Positions 17,801-24,334 of a stretch of 28,050 bases of DNA are shown here, in pieces. Every line of letters starts with the position of its first letter. The first letter of the stretch is position 1. The stretch covers positions 1 to 28,050 of the forward strand of contig CAYTLW010000102.1 of NCBI GenBank assembly GCA_964438735.1. The letters run 5' to 3'. Source of the DNA: CAYTLW01 sp964438735. GTDB taxonomy: Bacteria > Myxococcota_A > UBA9042. The notes beneath the pieces are model-generated. The model saw only the letters and a program-made list of their open reading frames with translations, did not search any database and was not told the DNA's origin. The position numbers were made by a program, and so were the translations under genes.

Positions 17801-20108
17801 GTGCGCGACCAAGGGTTGGACGATCGTGCCCCTGGTCGCCGCCGACAAGATCGGGTGGCACTTCGACAGCACGCCCAAGTTGCCCAAGCCGAAGACCGGC
17901 ACCTGCACCCTGAACTTCAACAACGGGCTGAACTACTACGGCCCCAGCGCGGTCAAGGGCAACGCCACTTCGCCCAAGTGGACGCTGCCTACGGCCGACG
18001 TATTGCGGCTGCGCTTCTGGTCCTACAACGGCGTCGACAAGACCACCTATGACAGGCGCTATGTCGACCTGACCGCAGACGGCTTCAAGACCATGCCCAT
18101 CAGCCAGAAGCTGGACAACTACGCCGCCTGGAACCAGTGGCAGCAGGTCTCGGTACCCCTGGCAGCCCTGGCCGGCAAGTCCAATGTGCAGCTGCGGCTG
18201 CGCTTCGACTCGGTCTCCAACTACGGCAACAAAGGGCCCGGCTGGTTCGTCGACGACGTGGTCATCGAGGCCGGCAAGAAGAAGGTCTGCAGCAAGGCGT
18301 CCGACTGCCCGGACGACGGCAACCCGTGCACCATCGACACCTGCACCAAGGGCGCCTGCACCTACACGTTGCAGCAGCCCTGCAACCTGGTCCTCAAGGC
18401 GCCATTCAAGGAGCCCTTCGACTGCGGCTCGCCCAATATGTTGGCGTGGGCATTTGGCGACGATGGCAAGGGCGTGTCCTGGAACGTGGACGGCCTCAAG
18501 AATCCACCCGGCTACCACTCGCCGTCGTGCTCGCTGAACTTCAACCGCGACAACAACAAGCTGTATTGCCCGGGCGGCGTCAAGTCCATGATGGGCTGGG
18601 CGCGCACGCCGATGATCGACGCCAAGGGCATGAAGTCGCCACGCGTTCGATTCCGGCTGTCCGGCCGCTGGTATCACTACCAGGACCAGGACAAGCTGGC
18701 TCTGCAGGTCAGCCACGATGGCAAGAAGTGGTCCGAACTGGCGCCGCTGGGCCACCCCAACCTGTCGTGGCCCTACTACAAGTGGCCGCTGCGCCAGTTC
18801 GATCTCTCGGACGTGGCCGGCAAGGCGTTCCAACTGCGCTTCGTCTTCACCCGCGATGGCTGCGCCGGCGGCACCTATGAGGGGCCATTTGTCGACGATC
18901 TGGAGGTCTTCGACGCAGCCTGTGTGGCCGACAAGGACTGCGACGACGGCGAGTCCTGCACCACCGACAAGTGCACCGACAAACAATGTTCGTGGACCAA
19001 GCTGGCCAACAACACCGCTTGCGACAACGGTCAGCCCTGTCGGTACAACAACAAGTGCCGCGAGGGCTGGTGCGACGGCGGCGCGGCGACCTACTGCAAC
19101 GACAACAACTCCTGCACGTTGGACAAGTGCGATCCGGCCACCGACAAGTGTGCCTACACGCCCTCGCCGGCGAACTACAACTGCAGCGACGGCGCTTCGT
19201 GCACCTCGTCGGATAAGTGCGATGGCAAAGGCAAGTGCATCGGCGTCAACAACTGCAACGACCAGAGTTCGTGCACCACCGACAACTGCAACCTGGCCAC
19301 CAAGAAGTGCGAGTTCAAGGCGGCGGCCGATGGGGGCGCCTGCGACGATGGCTCCAAGTGCACCAGCAAGACGACCTGCAAAGCCGGCAAGTGCGCCGGC
19401 GGCCAGCAGAAAGATTGCGACGACAAGAAGGCCTGCACCCTGGACAGCTGCAAGGCCGCAACCGGGGCATGCGTGAACACGGCGATCCCCAATTGCTGCA
19501 AGGCCAACGGGGACTGCGACGACAGCGACGCCTGCACCGATGACACCTGCGCCACGGGCAAGTGCACCTACAAACCGAACAACGGGCCCAACTGCTGCTA
19601 CCCGAAGCTGTACGAGACTGCCTTCGACACCGCCGCCGGGCTCACCATCAAGAACAGCCACAGCAAGGTGGGCTGGAATGTGTGGGCGCCGGCGCCTACG
19701 GGCAACTACAAGTCTCCGCTGGGGGCGCTCTACTACGGCGATCCGATCGCCAAGAACTACAACGGCGGCTTCACCAACGGCACCGTGCGGCTGCCGCCGG
19801 TCACCATGAAGACCGACAAGTTCACCGTTACCTTCTGGTACTACGCTGACATCGAGACTTCCAGCAGCTACGACAAGGTGGAACTCTTCACCTACCTCGA
19901 CGGCGTCAAGCAGATCGGCAACTTGTGGGGTCCGAAGCCCGCCGCCTACAAGAAGTGGGCCACCAGGACGGCGGTCTTCAACACGGTCGGTTCCAAGGGC
20001 AAGAAGCTCGAGCTCGAGTTCAAGTTCAACAGCGTCGACGGTATCTCCAACAGCACGCTGGGCGTCCTGATTGACGACTTGAAGATCGAGCACGACGGCT
20101 GCCCATGA
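8856..20108 (+). CDS. Giant modular cysteine-rich lipoprotein/adhesin (3,750 aa)
   Basis: A single intact frame. The signal peptide ends at a lipobox (TVGAC, Cys30), so it is probably anchored in the outer membrane. Residues ~37-1304 are cysteine repeats: first longer units marked by DC...CNG-x-LYC...NPATVV-x-C, then short CDDG-x-x-CT-x-D-x-C units of ~21-30 residues. Eight beta-sandwich modules follow at about 1305-1479, 1621-1799, 1963-2139, 2302-2475, 2639-2811, 2972-3144, 3179-3355 and 3581-3750, joined by more cysteine repeats. The first seven share F/D-x-CG near the start, C(S/T)LN(F/Y/V)N, a KK/GK-x-x-(Q/R)-(L/I)RLRF-like strand and G(W/P)F(V/I)D(D/E), resembling cleaved-adhesin/choice-of-anchor J/MAM jelly rolls. 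The eighth is diverged. No enzyme motif is seen. ATG 8856 has GAGG seven bases upstream. A long disulfide-rigid fibre presenting binding modules is inferred. Confidence 0.9.
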   Translation: MCRTDDQRWLGAGRLAGLIVLALLATVGACDEALVGGPTGDISLDTAINDVELRRTPCKSDSQCPGYGDPCKKISCVNDFCQVQDAAEGDPCDDDNSCTADTTCTAGACTGKLICECATTQDCAGKEDADLCNGSLYCNSGSCIINPATEVTCPTVLDTTCMKSTCAPDTGACSLQPANDAQPCDDGDVCSEDTVCKSGTCGDGRNLCPCKADADCADKDDGNPCNGKLYCDKTSAPYGCKVNPATVVNCTKSGDSECRKNLCDPKTSLCGMTDLPDGDACEEDGVACTADTCKGGTCVQGDIPKASADKFCTCASSADCAPLVKDKCVTQFYCNKVKGACEPNPASAVQCPALADLPCVDNACQPDTGKCLLKNVADGQACDDGKSCSAKTTCDKGVCVEPAGANGCQCAKSADCAKFEDGNVCNGTLYCDISKSKCAVNPATVVVCPAISLGQCNENACNPKDGTCSPAPVKDGTSCEADGTWCTSPDWCEKGVCQEAFPNGCPCEATADCAKWEDGNACNGSLFCDKKVKLCKVNPATVVVCKPGEGDCLPNLCDAKDGTCKPTPKADDTPCNDDGFACSVDVCKGGKCSLKKEACLCWDNADCAPFQGDLCEGKLYCDKTAGPPNCKVNPATKVSCKAWGLGDCVGEVCDPKDGACKVGPVNPGKGCDDGNKCSKGDKCDGGDCVGLSAGATLDCDDGNLCTFDACHGDKGCTYLNNSFGCNDGDVCISADKCKDGSCSGGVQKDCDDGDACTTDGCDAKTGCTHNKATGTACDDGDACTKGEACDKGSCAGGAKASCDDGDPCTDDSCDKAKGCSHAHNTGKCDDGNPCTTPDICAAGTCKPGDNTCLCKSDADCVAKEDGDLCNGTLVCAKATGKCVVDAKTVVKCPPGAPCQPQVCTPKTGKCAAKSAADGAACEDGDKCTVKDACKGGKCAATPVKCDDGKVCTDDSCNAADGKCQHKPNTAKCDDGKPCTIDDVCAAGACAGKAKPCDDGKVCTTDSCDAKTGNCKHANNTAKCDDGKPCTVDDACAGGTCGGKAKTCDDGKACTVDTCADKTGKCSNIAKDCADSDKCTVDGCDAKTGKCTHAPINCDDKDTCTIDSCDKATGVCKHNNTQCTDGNLCTTDKCNQSTGKCLFVPVICDDKNGCTADKCDVKTGKCSFVAKVCDDGDKCTVDACDKATGKCKSAPKPCDDGDKCTKDTCDKATGGCKAAAIKCDDGNICTDDFCDAKTGKCAAKANTKACDDGDKCTTKDICKATKCAPGTPKSCDDGKMCTKDSCVPKTGLCSHAPIVGCKTEYPLPFNEPFDCGAPQSQLWTLSKPSPPTSGVAPFWAIDGKPTPPGFLSKSCSLNFNDDKDYTCPGGYSMVSGHAVSPPIKLAKPGMNLAIRFRYSGKWEKSDFDQLTLQASVDGKGWITVLAWNQLMSPGVGIWSVRSALLNNWQGTKLRLRWLFATSDCIYNEGTGPFIDDMEVVDAACAKHADCDDKNACSTDTCDAQTKLCSWKYKTCDDGKDCTDDACNKLTGKCIYKNSKDGNSCNDGDACTTADACLAGACKGKPKCDDKNPCTLDSCNKGTCGHQPTNNGKVCSDGQACTTGDVCISGDCRGKPGPCGVARKDAFNCGSMSGWVAVPKAAPKGVAWRVNDKPSPPAWLTKGCSLNVNNDINMVCGPGQKKIDFHATSPEIDLTGAKAATMQLWSWVNLYLSSMSSSNSMQALIRVSADGFKTSQDWPIPGDSMLLRRWLPLSLDISPFAGKKIRVRLHLLGGDCAGYSSGLKVWEGWFIDEFKVLTDVGKKCSKDADCEDKNLCTDDVCVQGQCGNKPNAKVCDDANPCTNTSRCYQCVCAPLSVKKCDDENNCTLDACSPSKGCINTPRPDGWSCSDNTNCTKADKCAGGKCKGILACDDNNDCTDDSCGGVNCKYVSKQQAAACSDGNPCTTNDACNNGKCQGGAPGPCTTTWFNPLNCGEASKWKMVPDAKEPAVGWHVDATANPPGFYAPSPKCSLNFNNGVDYKCPPGGKPSAGLATAVQDIDLSQAKKSAALTFMSFFDTSTSTSQDHRFVELSTDGFKTVALGRWLPNSYSLRNKWRLVTVDLSAFVGKKLQLRFRFDALFCSSLSRRGWFVDDVRVRTDQTKNCSKDADCNVADPCIGGLCLNGACSAFWSESTCDDGDPCTSKSICTYGVCSGLGLPCDDSNSCTQDACTPSGCKHTPRSDGYSCSDGNACTTFDRCTGGLCFGIPKCDDGNPCTKNGCIVGNCKFTKKATGDPCEDNNACTKDDKCTVEGVCVGAPGPCTALPPSPFDCGGDGGWTLSPKPKGLDPGWAVDGLPMPPGYYSKSCSLNYNNNTNCYGAKYGKKPTATATSPVLDLGGATKAFVSFWTWSYNSTSSTTDRRTFDISLDGFKTVASSIFLPDNTANGYKKWVRKTIDVSKWGGKKIQVRLRFDNVYCGSTNYLGWFVDDFELNTNKATACKSDKECADKSVCTDDKCISGACTHVFNKADCDDGNACSLSSACNQGSCKALLMKICKDANACTDDKCEPAKGCVFPPRYDGAYCNDSNNCTSPDRCVVGKCVGFDKCEDNNACTLDSCVGYTCKHTNTIDGGACSDGDPCTGTDKCAAGKCVGKAGPCQAVKKAAMGCSDGAQWQIAPQVKEPDVGWHLDATQAPPGYLSPACSLNFNDGNAFYCDTGKKSAAGTATWLPKIDLSKAKQASLKFFSYADVEYSHATDRRNVEVSADGFKTVLLSVQLVNSSAKMRSWHQEVIDLKAALGKVVQIRLRFDSGSCSSNSGDGWFVDDLVVLTDEPKKCANAAACNDGNVCTDDSCVAGSCQHKANTKSCEDGNKCTLGDTCVAGSCNPKPGALCNDNNDCTKDACDLVKGCQYTNWYDGKYCNDGDKCTNTDRCKAGKCLGVTFCKDNKPCTTDTCKDGQCSYPLSADGAVCDDGDACTASNLCVAGVCSKGADICTWSKPVDLSMECATKGWTIVPLVAADKIGWHFDSTPKLPKPKTGTCTLNFNNGLNYYGPSAVKGNATSPKWTLPTADVLRLRFWSYNGVDKTTYDRRYVDLTADGFKTMPISQKLDNYAAWNQWQQVSVPLAALAGKSNVQLRLRFDSVSNYGNKGPGWFVDDVVIEAGKKKVCSKASDCPDDGNPCTIDTCTKGACTYTLQQPCNLVLKAPFKEPFDCGSPNMLAWAFGDDGKGVSWNVDGLKNPPGYHSPSCSLNFNRDNNKLYCPGGVKSMMGWARTPMIDAKGMKSPRVRFRLSGRWYHYQDQDKLALQVSHDGKKWSELAPLGHPNLSWPYYKWPLRQFDLSDVAGKAFQLRFVFTRDGCAGGTYEGPFVDDLEVFDAACVADKDCDDGESCTTDKCTDKQCSWTKLANNTACDNGQPCRYNNKCREGWCDGGAATYCNDNNSCTLDKCDPATDKCAYTPSPANYNCSDGASCTSSDKCDGKGKCIGVNNCNDQSSCTTDNCNLATKKCEFKAAADGGACDDGSKCTSKTTCKAGKCAGGQQKDCDDKKACTLDSCKAATGACVNTAIPNCCKANGDCDDSDACTDDTCATGKCTYKPNNGPNCCYPKLYETAFDTAAGLTIKNSHSKVGWNVWAPAPTGNYKSPLGALYYGDPIAKNYNGGFTNGTVRLPPVTMKTDKFTVTFWYYADIETSSSYDKVELFTYLDGVKQIGNLWGPKPAAYKKWATRTAVFNTVGSKGKKLELEFKFNSVDGISNSTLGVLIDDLKIEHDGCP
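9203..11540 (+). repeat. Array of ~90-residue NPATVV cysteine units
   Basis: Within the giant gene, seven copies of a longer unit, DC-x-x-x-EDG-x-x-CNG-x-LYC...C-x-VNPATVV-x-C, alternate with ordinary short cysteine repeats. The NPATVV core reads NPATEV, NPATVV, NPASAV, NPATVV, NPATVV, NPATKV and, in the last and separated copy near 11500, DAKTVV. The sequence between copies is diverged, so this is an old protein-level repeat rather than recent DNA duplication. Confidence 0.7.
13716..18285 (+). repeat. Phased ~1-kb cassettes (beta-sandwich plus cysteine linker)
   Basis: Beta-sandwich modules begin at about 13716, 14742, 15759, 16770 and 17769, a spacing of 1026, 1017, 1011 and 999 bp. Four complete cassettes pair a ~175-residue module with a ~160-residue cysteine linker; the fifth module has only a ~34-residue linker. 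The linkers are also in phase: a DG-x-x-C-x-D-x-x-x-CT-x-x-D-(R/K)-C-x-x-G-x-C block sits mid-linker, and G-x-x-GPC ends the first three linkers and the one before the first module. This points to tandem duplication of a whole cassette, followed by divergence. Confidence 0.75.
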
Positions 20109-20124
20109 GCTGACGGCCGTCAGC
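20109..20124. terminator. 16-bp perfect palindrome between convergent genes
   Basis: GCTGACGGCCGTCAGC is its own reverse complement and begins one base after the giant gene's stop codon. It overlaps the TGA stop of the mscS-type gene (20120-20122). It can form a 6-bp stem with a GGCC loop in either transcript, so it may be a compact bidirectional terminator. There is no strong T-tract on either side, so factor-independent termination is uncertain. Confidence 0.45.
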
Positions 20125-21976
20125 CGGCTTTCGTCCAGACCACCCGCTGCGGGAAGGGGATCTCGATGCCGTCGGCGTCGAAGGCCACCTTCAGCCGGCG
20201 GTTGAGCTCGCGTCCGACGCCCCACTGGTTGCCGACGGTCACCTTGGCCATGCAGCGGAAGACCACCGCCGAGTCGCCGAGCTCGGTGATGCCCACCCAC
20301 TCGGGCGCCTCTTCGAGCGCATCCTTCCAGGCCTCGTCGGCGAACATCTCCTGGCCCACGCGATTGACGATCTCCTCGACCCTGGCGAGGTCGGCGTCGT
20401 AGCCCACTCCCACGTGCACGATGGCCCGGGCCCAGTCGCGGGTCAGGTTGGTGACCATGGAGATGGAACCGTTGGGGATGACGTGCAGGTCGCCGTTGGC
20501 TTGACGCACCCAGGTCGAGCGAATCGTAATGCGCTCCACCGTGCCCGTATTGCCGCCGATGGTGACCACCTCGCCGACCGCGAACTGGTTCTCGAGCAGG
20601 ATGAAGAAGCCGTTGACCACGTCGCGAACCAGGTTCTGCGAGCCAAAGGAGATGGCCAGACCCAGGATGGCGACGCTGCCGAGCAGTGGGCCGGTGTTGA
20701 CGCCGATCTGGTCCAACGCCAGCAGGATCGCCACGCCATAGAGGCCGATCTTGACCACGCTCTGGAAGACCGTAGCCAGCGTCAGCACCCGGTGGTCGTC
20801 ATCCGAGGCGTCGTCCGGGTCGCCCTCAGCGCGATCTACGACCACGTTGACGCCCTTCTTCAGCAGCCGCAGCGCGGCCCTGAGGCCAATCCAGATGAGC
20901 AGCAGGCCAATGAAGATGCGCCAGGAGTCGTAGGTCAGCCAGTCGACGAAGGTCTGCCACGCCGCCTCGGCCAGCGTGCGCACGCCGCTGTCCCGCTCGT
21001 AGCGGGCCTCCAGCTCCTGGATGCGGTCATCGCGGAACTTGATCTGCGAGCCCACCAGCCCGGCTTCGACCTCGCGAGCGCGTTTACGGGCAGCACCATG
21101 GTCGGCTTCCTCCTCGAGCGCCCGCAGCTTCTTGTCGGCCGACTTGGCGATGCCACGCCAGACCTCCAGCCACGCCACGCCGGTGTGTGAACGGGTCTCG
21201 GCGCGCGCGATGTCGCGCTCGGTGCGGGCGAGCTCGGCGTCTTTGACCAGCGCCTCCAGGAGGATGCCCTCGGTCTCCATCTGCTGTTCGATCAGCTTCA
21301 GGTCGGACTGGGCCTGCACCCGCTTGGCCTTCTGCTGGGCGATGTTCCGCTGCAGCTCGATCAGGCCCTGCTGGCGGCGCTCGTAGGGGTTGGCCTCGTC
21401 CACCTTGGTGGGTGCGGGAGCCGTTTTGGCCGCCGCGGGCGCGTCCATGGCCGACTCGAGCCGATCTTCGATGGCGTCTCGCTCGGTCTCGATGGCCTTG
21501 AGATAGACATCCTGGTTGGCCAGCTTGGCCTTGGAGAGGCTGACCCAGGAGCGCAGCCCGCCGGTCATCGATTTGACCTCGGATGCGCTATCGGCACCTG
21601 CCTTGGACGATTTCGCCAGCGCATCGGCCAACGCGCCCGCGGTCTTGGCCTGTCGGGCCCAGTAGTCCTTCCACTCACGGTTGCTGAAGGTCTTGTCGCC
21701 GAGCACCTTGAGCCGCGCTTTGAGCTGCGCCTGCAGGTTATCGCCCGGATCGGTGACCTTCAGGCTGACCAGCTTGGGCTCGTTGCGAACCGCGCTCTGC
21801 CACTCCATGGCGGCTTTGGCCACCTCCGGGCCGAACTGCGAGCCACCGGCTTCCGCTGACGGTGCCTGCGTTGCCGTCGCCGCAGCGGGGATCGGCGTTT
21901 GCGCGTTCGCCGTGCCGGCAAGCAGCAAGAAGAAGGTGAAGACGAGCGAACTATGGCGTGGTTGCGTGACCTTCAC
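20120..21976 (-). CDS. MscS-family mechanosensitive channel, long N-terminal region
   Basis: Channel opened by membrane tension, releasing small solutes during hypo-osmotic shock. The 618-residue product has a signal peptide (1-25, cleavage after ANA), a long helical/coiled-coil stretch (about 50-330) expected in the periplasm, hydrophobic segments at 352-372 and 402-425, and the pore-lining TM3 (about 429-461, PLLGSVAILGLAISFGSQNLVRD). The soluble MscS beta and alpha/beta domains follow (VGEVVTIGGNTGTVERITIRST; VIPNGSISMVTN) and it ends at residue 618. It is far longer than MscS of E. coli (~286 residues) and closer to the larger MscK/MscM-like architecture, though with fewer membrane helices. 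The GTG start at 21976 has GGGAGG seven bases upstream and yields a signal peptide; the frame stays open to 22117. It is last in a four-gene minus-strand run. Confidence 0.87.
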   Translation of the reverse strand: MKVTQPRHSSLVFTFFLLLAGTANAQTPIPAAATATQAPSAEAGGSQFGPEVAKAAMEWQSAVRNEPKLVSLKVTDPGDNLQAQLKARLKVLGDKTFSNREWKDYWARQAKTAGALADALAKSSKAGADSASEVKSMTGGLRSWVSLSKAKLANQDVYLKAIETERDAIEDRLESAMDAPAAAKTAPAPTKVDEANPYERRQQGLIELQRNIAQQKAKRVQAQSDLKLIEQQMETEGILLEALVKDAELARTERDIARAETRSHTGVAWLEVWRGIAKSADKKLRALEEEADHGAARKRAREVEAGLVGSQIKFRDDRIQELEARYERDSGVRTLAEAAWQTFVDWLTYDSWRIFIGLLLIWIGLRAALRLLKKGVNVVVDRAEGDPDDASDDDHRVLTLATVFQSVVKIGLYGVAILLALDQIGVNTGPLLGSVAILGLAISFGSQNLVRDVVNGFFILLENQFAVGEVVTIGGNTGTVERITIRSTWVRQANGDLHVIPNGSISMVTNLTRDWARAIVHVGVGYDADLARVEEIVNRVGQEMFADEAWKDALEEAPEWVGITELGDSAVVFRCMAKVTVGNQWGVGRELNRRLKVAFDADGIEIPFPQRVVWTKAG

Positions 21977-21986
21977 AGCGAGACCT

Positions 21987-22005
21987 CCCGGGTGTGGTTC
22001 CCGGG
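21987..22005 (-). promoter_or_regulatory. Hairpin next to mscS-type ribosome-binding site
   Basis: On the minus strand CCCGGG (22005-22000) and CCCGGG (21992-21987), separated by seven bases, can pair. The GGGAGG Shine-Dalgarno (21989-21984) overlaps the downstream arm, so folding would partly hide it. It lies in the 71-bp gap after the propeller lipoprotein gene. Translational control is possible but unproven. Confidence 0.3.
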
Positions 22006-22047
22006 CGCGCTGTACCACCGAAGCGGCGGTTGGACAAGCCGTACCGC

Positions 22048-23382
22048 CTACTTCCAGTACGCGGCCGTGCGCCAGATCTGGCCCTCGCTGGCGCCGAGGT
22101 AGATGTGGCCCTTCCACCAGGCCATGGACATGGGCATCTCGCCGGAGGGGAACTCGACCAGCTTGTCGAAGGCGACGAAGTCCACGGTGCGCCAGATGCG
22201 AATGGTCCAGACGGTGTTGCCCCCGCTGCCCGTGCCGCCGGTGCCGTTGCGGGTCATCAGCAGGATCTCGCCGCTGGGCAGGTGATGGTGCACATCGATC
22301 ACGGTCTGGTCTTTCAACTTCTCGATCTGCTGCACGTCATCGCCGGCCACCCGCCAGGCGGCGTAGCCCGGCGTCTTCTGCAGGTAGTTCACGCCCATGA
22401 CCACGCCGCTGTCAGGGCCCGTGCTCCAGGTGGCCAGGATGCGGGCGGCCTTGAGCGGGTGGCTGCCAGGCAGGTTGTCCGCGGTGGGTGGGTAGCCGGT
22501 GCCGGTGTAGGTGGCATTCTGCGGTGTCGGCGCTGAATTGTTATCCGAGGCCTTCCACCAGTAGCCGAAGACGTAGAGTTTGTCCTTGACCGACAGCATC
22601 TCGGTCCAGCGCGCGTCGCCATCCTCGGCGTTCCAATGTTTGCTGACGATCTCCCAGGTGTCGCCCTTGTCGGTGCTCTTCCAGAGGTGACCCCAGACGC
22701 TGCCCTCCATCCATTTCTCCTTCTCAGCGCCCGAGCCCACGGCGTAGTGGGCGCCATTCCAGAGCGCGATGTCGTGCACGTGCACCCCGTTCTGGACCGT
22801 GCGTTTCTTGACCCACGGCTTGTCCGGCGTGCGGAAGTAGACGTTGCCGAGCCAGTTGTCCTCGGTGGCGTCGACGCCGGCGATCCACAGCTCGTCGCCG
22901 ATGCGGCGGTAGCGGTGGATCTCTTCTTCGGCGGTGACGAATTCGTCGACGAGCTTCGTCGAGGTGGGCTTGTCGAAGTAGCGCGCCGCGATGGGATAGG
23001 CCGAGGCGACGTTGGCCGTGGCGTCGCCGTAGCCCATGTAAAGGCGCCCCTGGTAGACGGCCAGGTCGTGCACTGCGCGTTTGAAGTTCCAGTTGCCCTT
23101 GTTCTTGTTGACGGCCTTGATGTAGGCCTCCAGCGGCTTGGCCCAGGTGGTCGGCGGGCCATAGGTGAGCTCATCGACGCGCTTGGCGGTGTGCGTGGGC
23201 GGTCCTGTGTCCACGGGGCCGGTGTCCGGCGGTCCGGCGTCGACCTCGACGTCTTCGGCGGTGCTGGTGTCGGCGACGTCTTGTACCGCAGCCGTGTCTT
23301 CAGGGCCATCGACCGCACCCTCATCCGGGCAGCCCGCCAGGAGCAGGATCGCGGTCAGCGGCAGCAGGCAGATAGGGCGCAT
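22048..23382 (-). CDS. Beta-propeller lipoprotein with Asp-box
   Basis: Predicted 444-residue lipoprotein. The signal MRPICLLPLTAILLLAGC gives a lipobox with Cys18, followed by an Asp/Thr/Pro/Gly-rich linker (about 19-66). The rest shows repeated strands typical of a beta-propeller: VHDLAVYQGRLYMGYG (104-119), DELWIAGV (163-170), VHDIALWNGAHYAVG (202-216), MLSVKDKLYVFGYW (262-275) and MSMAWWKGHIYLGAS (419-432). There is one textbook Asp-box (BNR) motif, STDKGDTW (236-243), as in sialidase-like propellers. Catalytic residues of sialidases are not evident, so binding rather than hydrolysis is more likely. The start is ATG 23382, with GGAG upstream; the frame is open to 23565 but that would bury the signal peptide. 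It sits 31 bp after the hydratase gene. Confidence 0.82.
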   Translation of the reverse strand: MRPICLLPLTAILLLAGCPDEGAVDGPEDTAAVQDVADTSTAEDVEVDAGPPDTGPVDTGPPTHTAKRVDELTYGPPTTWAKPLEAYIKAVNKNKGNWNFKRAVHDLAVYQGRLYMGYGDATANVASAYPIAARYFDKPTSTKLVDEFVTAEEEIHRYRRIGDELWIAGVDATEDNWLGNVYFRTPDKPWVKKRTVQNGVHVHDIALWNGAHYAVGSGAEKEKWMEGSVWGHLWKSTDKGDTWEIVSKHWNAEDGDARWTEMLSVKDKLYVFGYWWKASDNNSAPTPQNATYTGTGYPPTADNLPGSHPLKAARILATWSTGPDSGVVMGVNYLQKTPGYAAWRVAGDDVQQIEKLKDQTVIDVHHHLPSGEILLMTRNGTGGTGSGGNTVWTIRIWRTVDFVAFDKLVEFPSGEMPMSMAWWKGHIYLGASEGQIWRTAAYWK

Positions 23383-23413
23383 GGAATCTCCGGTCGGCCT
23401 CAGGCGGGAAGGT

Positions 23414-24301
23414 TCATGGACGCGATGAGCCGATGAATCCGGACAGGTGCATTCGCTGGCCATCGGCGGAGTGCACGGCGAAGTCGGTGCCACGCTCACC
23501 GGCACCAGCGCTGAATAATACCTTGGATGGCAGCAGAATCGGGCGACGGAAACGAACTTCCACATGACAGCGTTCGGCCGATGCCTGGTCGTCCAGCTCG
23601 CCGAGCACGCGGGCCAACGACCACATGCCGTGCACGATGGCGCGCTTGAAGCCGAACAGCTTCGCCGTCACGGGCCACAGGTGAATCGGGTTCAGGTCGC
23701 CGGCCACCATGCCATAACGGCGCCCCATATCCGCCGGCACCTGCCACAAGACAGAGCGCAGGCGATCGGGTTCCTCGCCCGCTGGCGGCGGGTCGGGGCG
23801 CGCCTTCTTGCCGCCACCGCCGCCCCCTTGTCGCGACAGGCAGGTGGTCACCGCCTCCCAGACCACCTCGCCGGCGCTCTCGATGCGGGTCAGCAGGTCG
23901 AACTCCACGCCACTGCGGGCCTCCCGGTGGCCGTCCACCAGCACGTGCATGCGCAGGATCTCATCGGGCGCGATATGCCGGTGGCGGGTGATGCTCTGGC
24001 CCATGTGCACCAGGCCCAGGGTCGGCAATGGAAACTGGCGACAGGTCACCACGGCCATCTGCAGCGGCACGGCCAGCACGTGGGGATAGGACAGGGGCAC
24101 GTGCTGGCTGATCGGGATCTTGCAGACCCGTCGATAGGTCGCGACCTGGTCGGGATCGGGCTGGATCTTCCAGGAGGTGGCCTCGATGGGCGCGATGGTG
24201 CCGCCTGGCGGGATCTTTCGTCCGCCGGCGGACAGGGCGCGCAGGTAGCCCAGGCCCATGGATGGCGTGCGTTCGTAGACCAGCCGATGGGGCTCGCTCA
24301 T
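23414..24301 (-). CDS. MaoC-like (R)-hydratase family protein
   Basis: The 295-residue product has the size of a double hot-dog MaoC/hydratase-2 protein. The second half carries the hydratase signature around GDLNPIHLWP (201-210; candidate catalytic Asp202 and His207) and GFKRAIVHGMWSLA (217-230). The first half (about 40-155) looks like a degenerate hot-dog domain without the catalytic pair. A Gly6-Lys2 stretch (159-166) and a Pro-rich segment form the linker between halves. Family members hydrate trans-2-enoyl-CoA or act as 3-hydroxyacyl dehydratases; the substrate cannot be told here and no other fatty-acid gene is present. The start is ATG 24301, with GGGAG upstream; an ATG at 24331 is possible but would nearly abut the previous gene. 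It is 33 bp from the upstream gene and 31 bp from the lipoprotein gene. Confidence 0.83.
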   Translation of the reverse strand: MSEPHRLVYERTPSMGLGYLRALSAGGRKIPPGGTIAPIEATSWKIQPDPDQVATYRRVCKIPISQHVPLSYPHVLAVPLQMAVVTCRQFPLPTLGLVHMGQSITRHRHIAPDEILRMHVLVDGHREARSGVEFDLLTRIESAGEVVWEAVTTCLSRQGGGGGGKKARPDPPPAGEEPDRLRSVLWQVPADMGRRYGMVAGDLNPIHLWPVTAKLFGFKRAIVHGMWSLARVLGELDDQASAERCHVEVRFRRPILLPSKVLFSAGAGERGTDFAVHSADGQRMHLSGFIGSSRP

Positions 24302-24334
24302 GGGTCGCTCCCGGCAGCGTTGCGCTGCCATCGC

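Noticed and set aside
22048..23382. Sialidase (neuraminidase) call from the Asp-box
   Set aside because: Only one Asp-box and no recognisable sialidase catalytic arginines; Asp-boxes occur in many non-enzymatic propellers.
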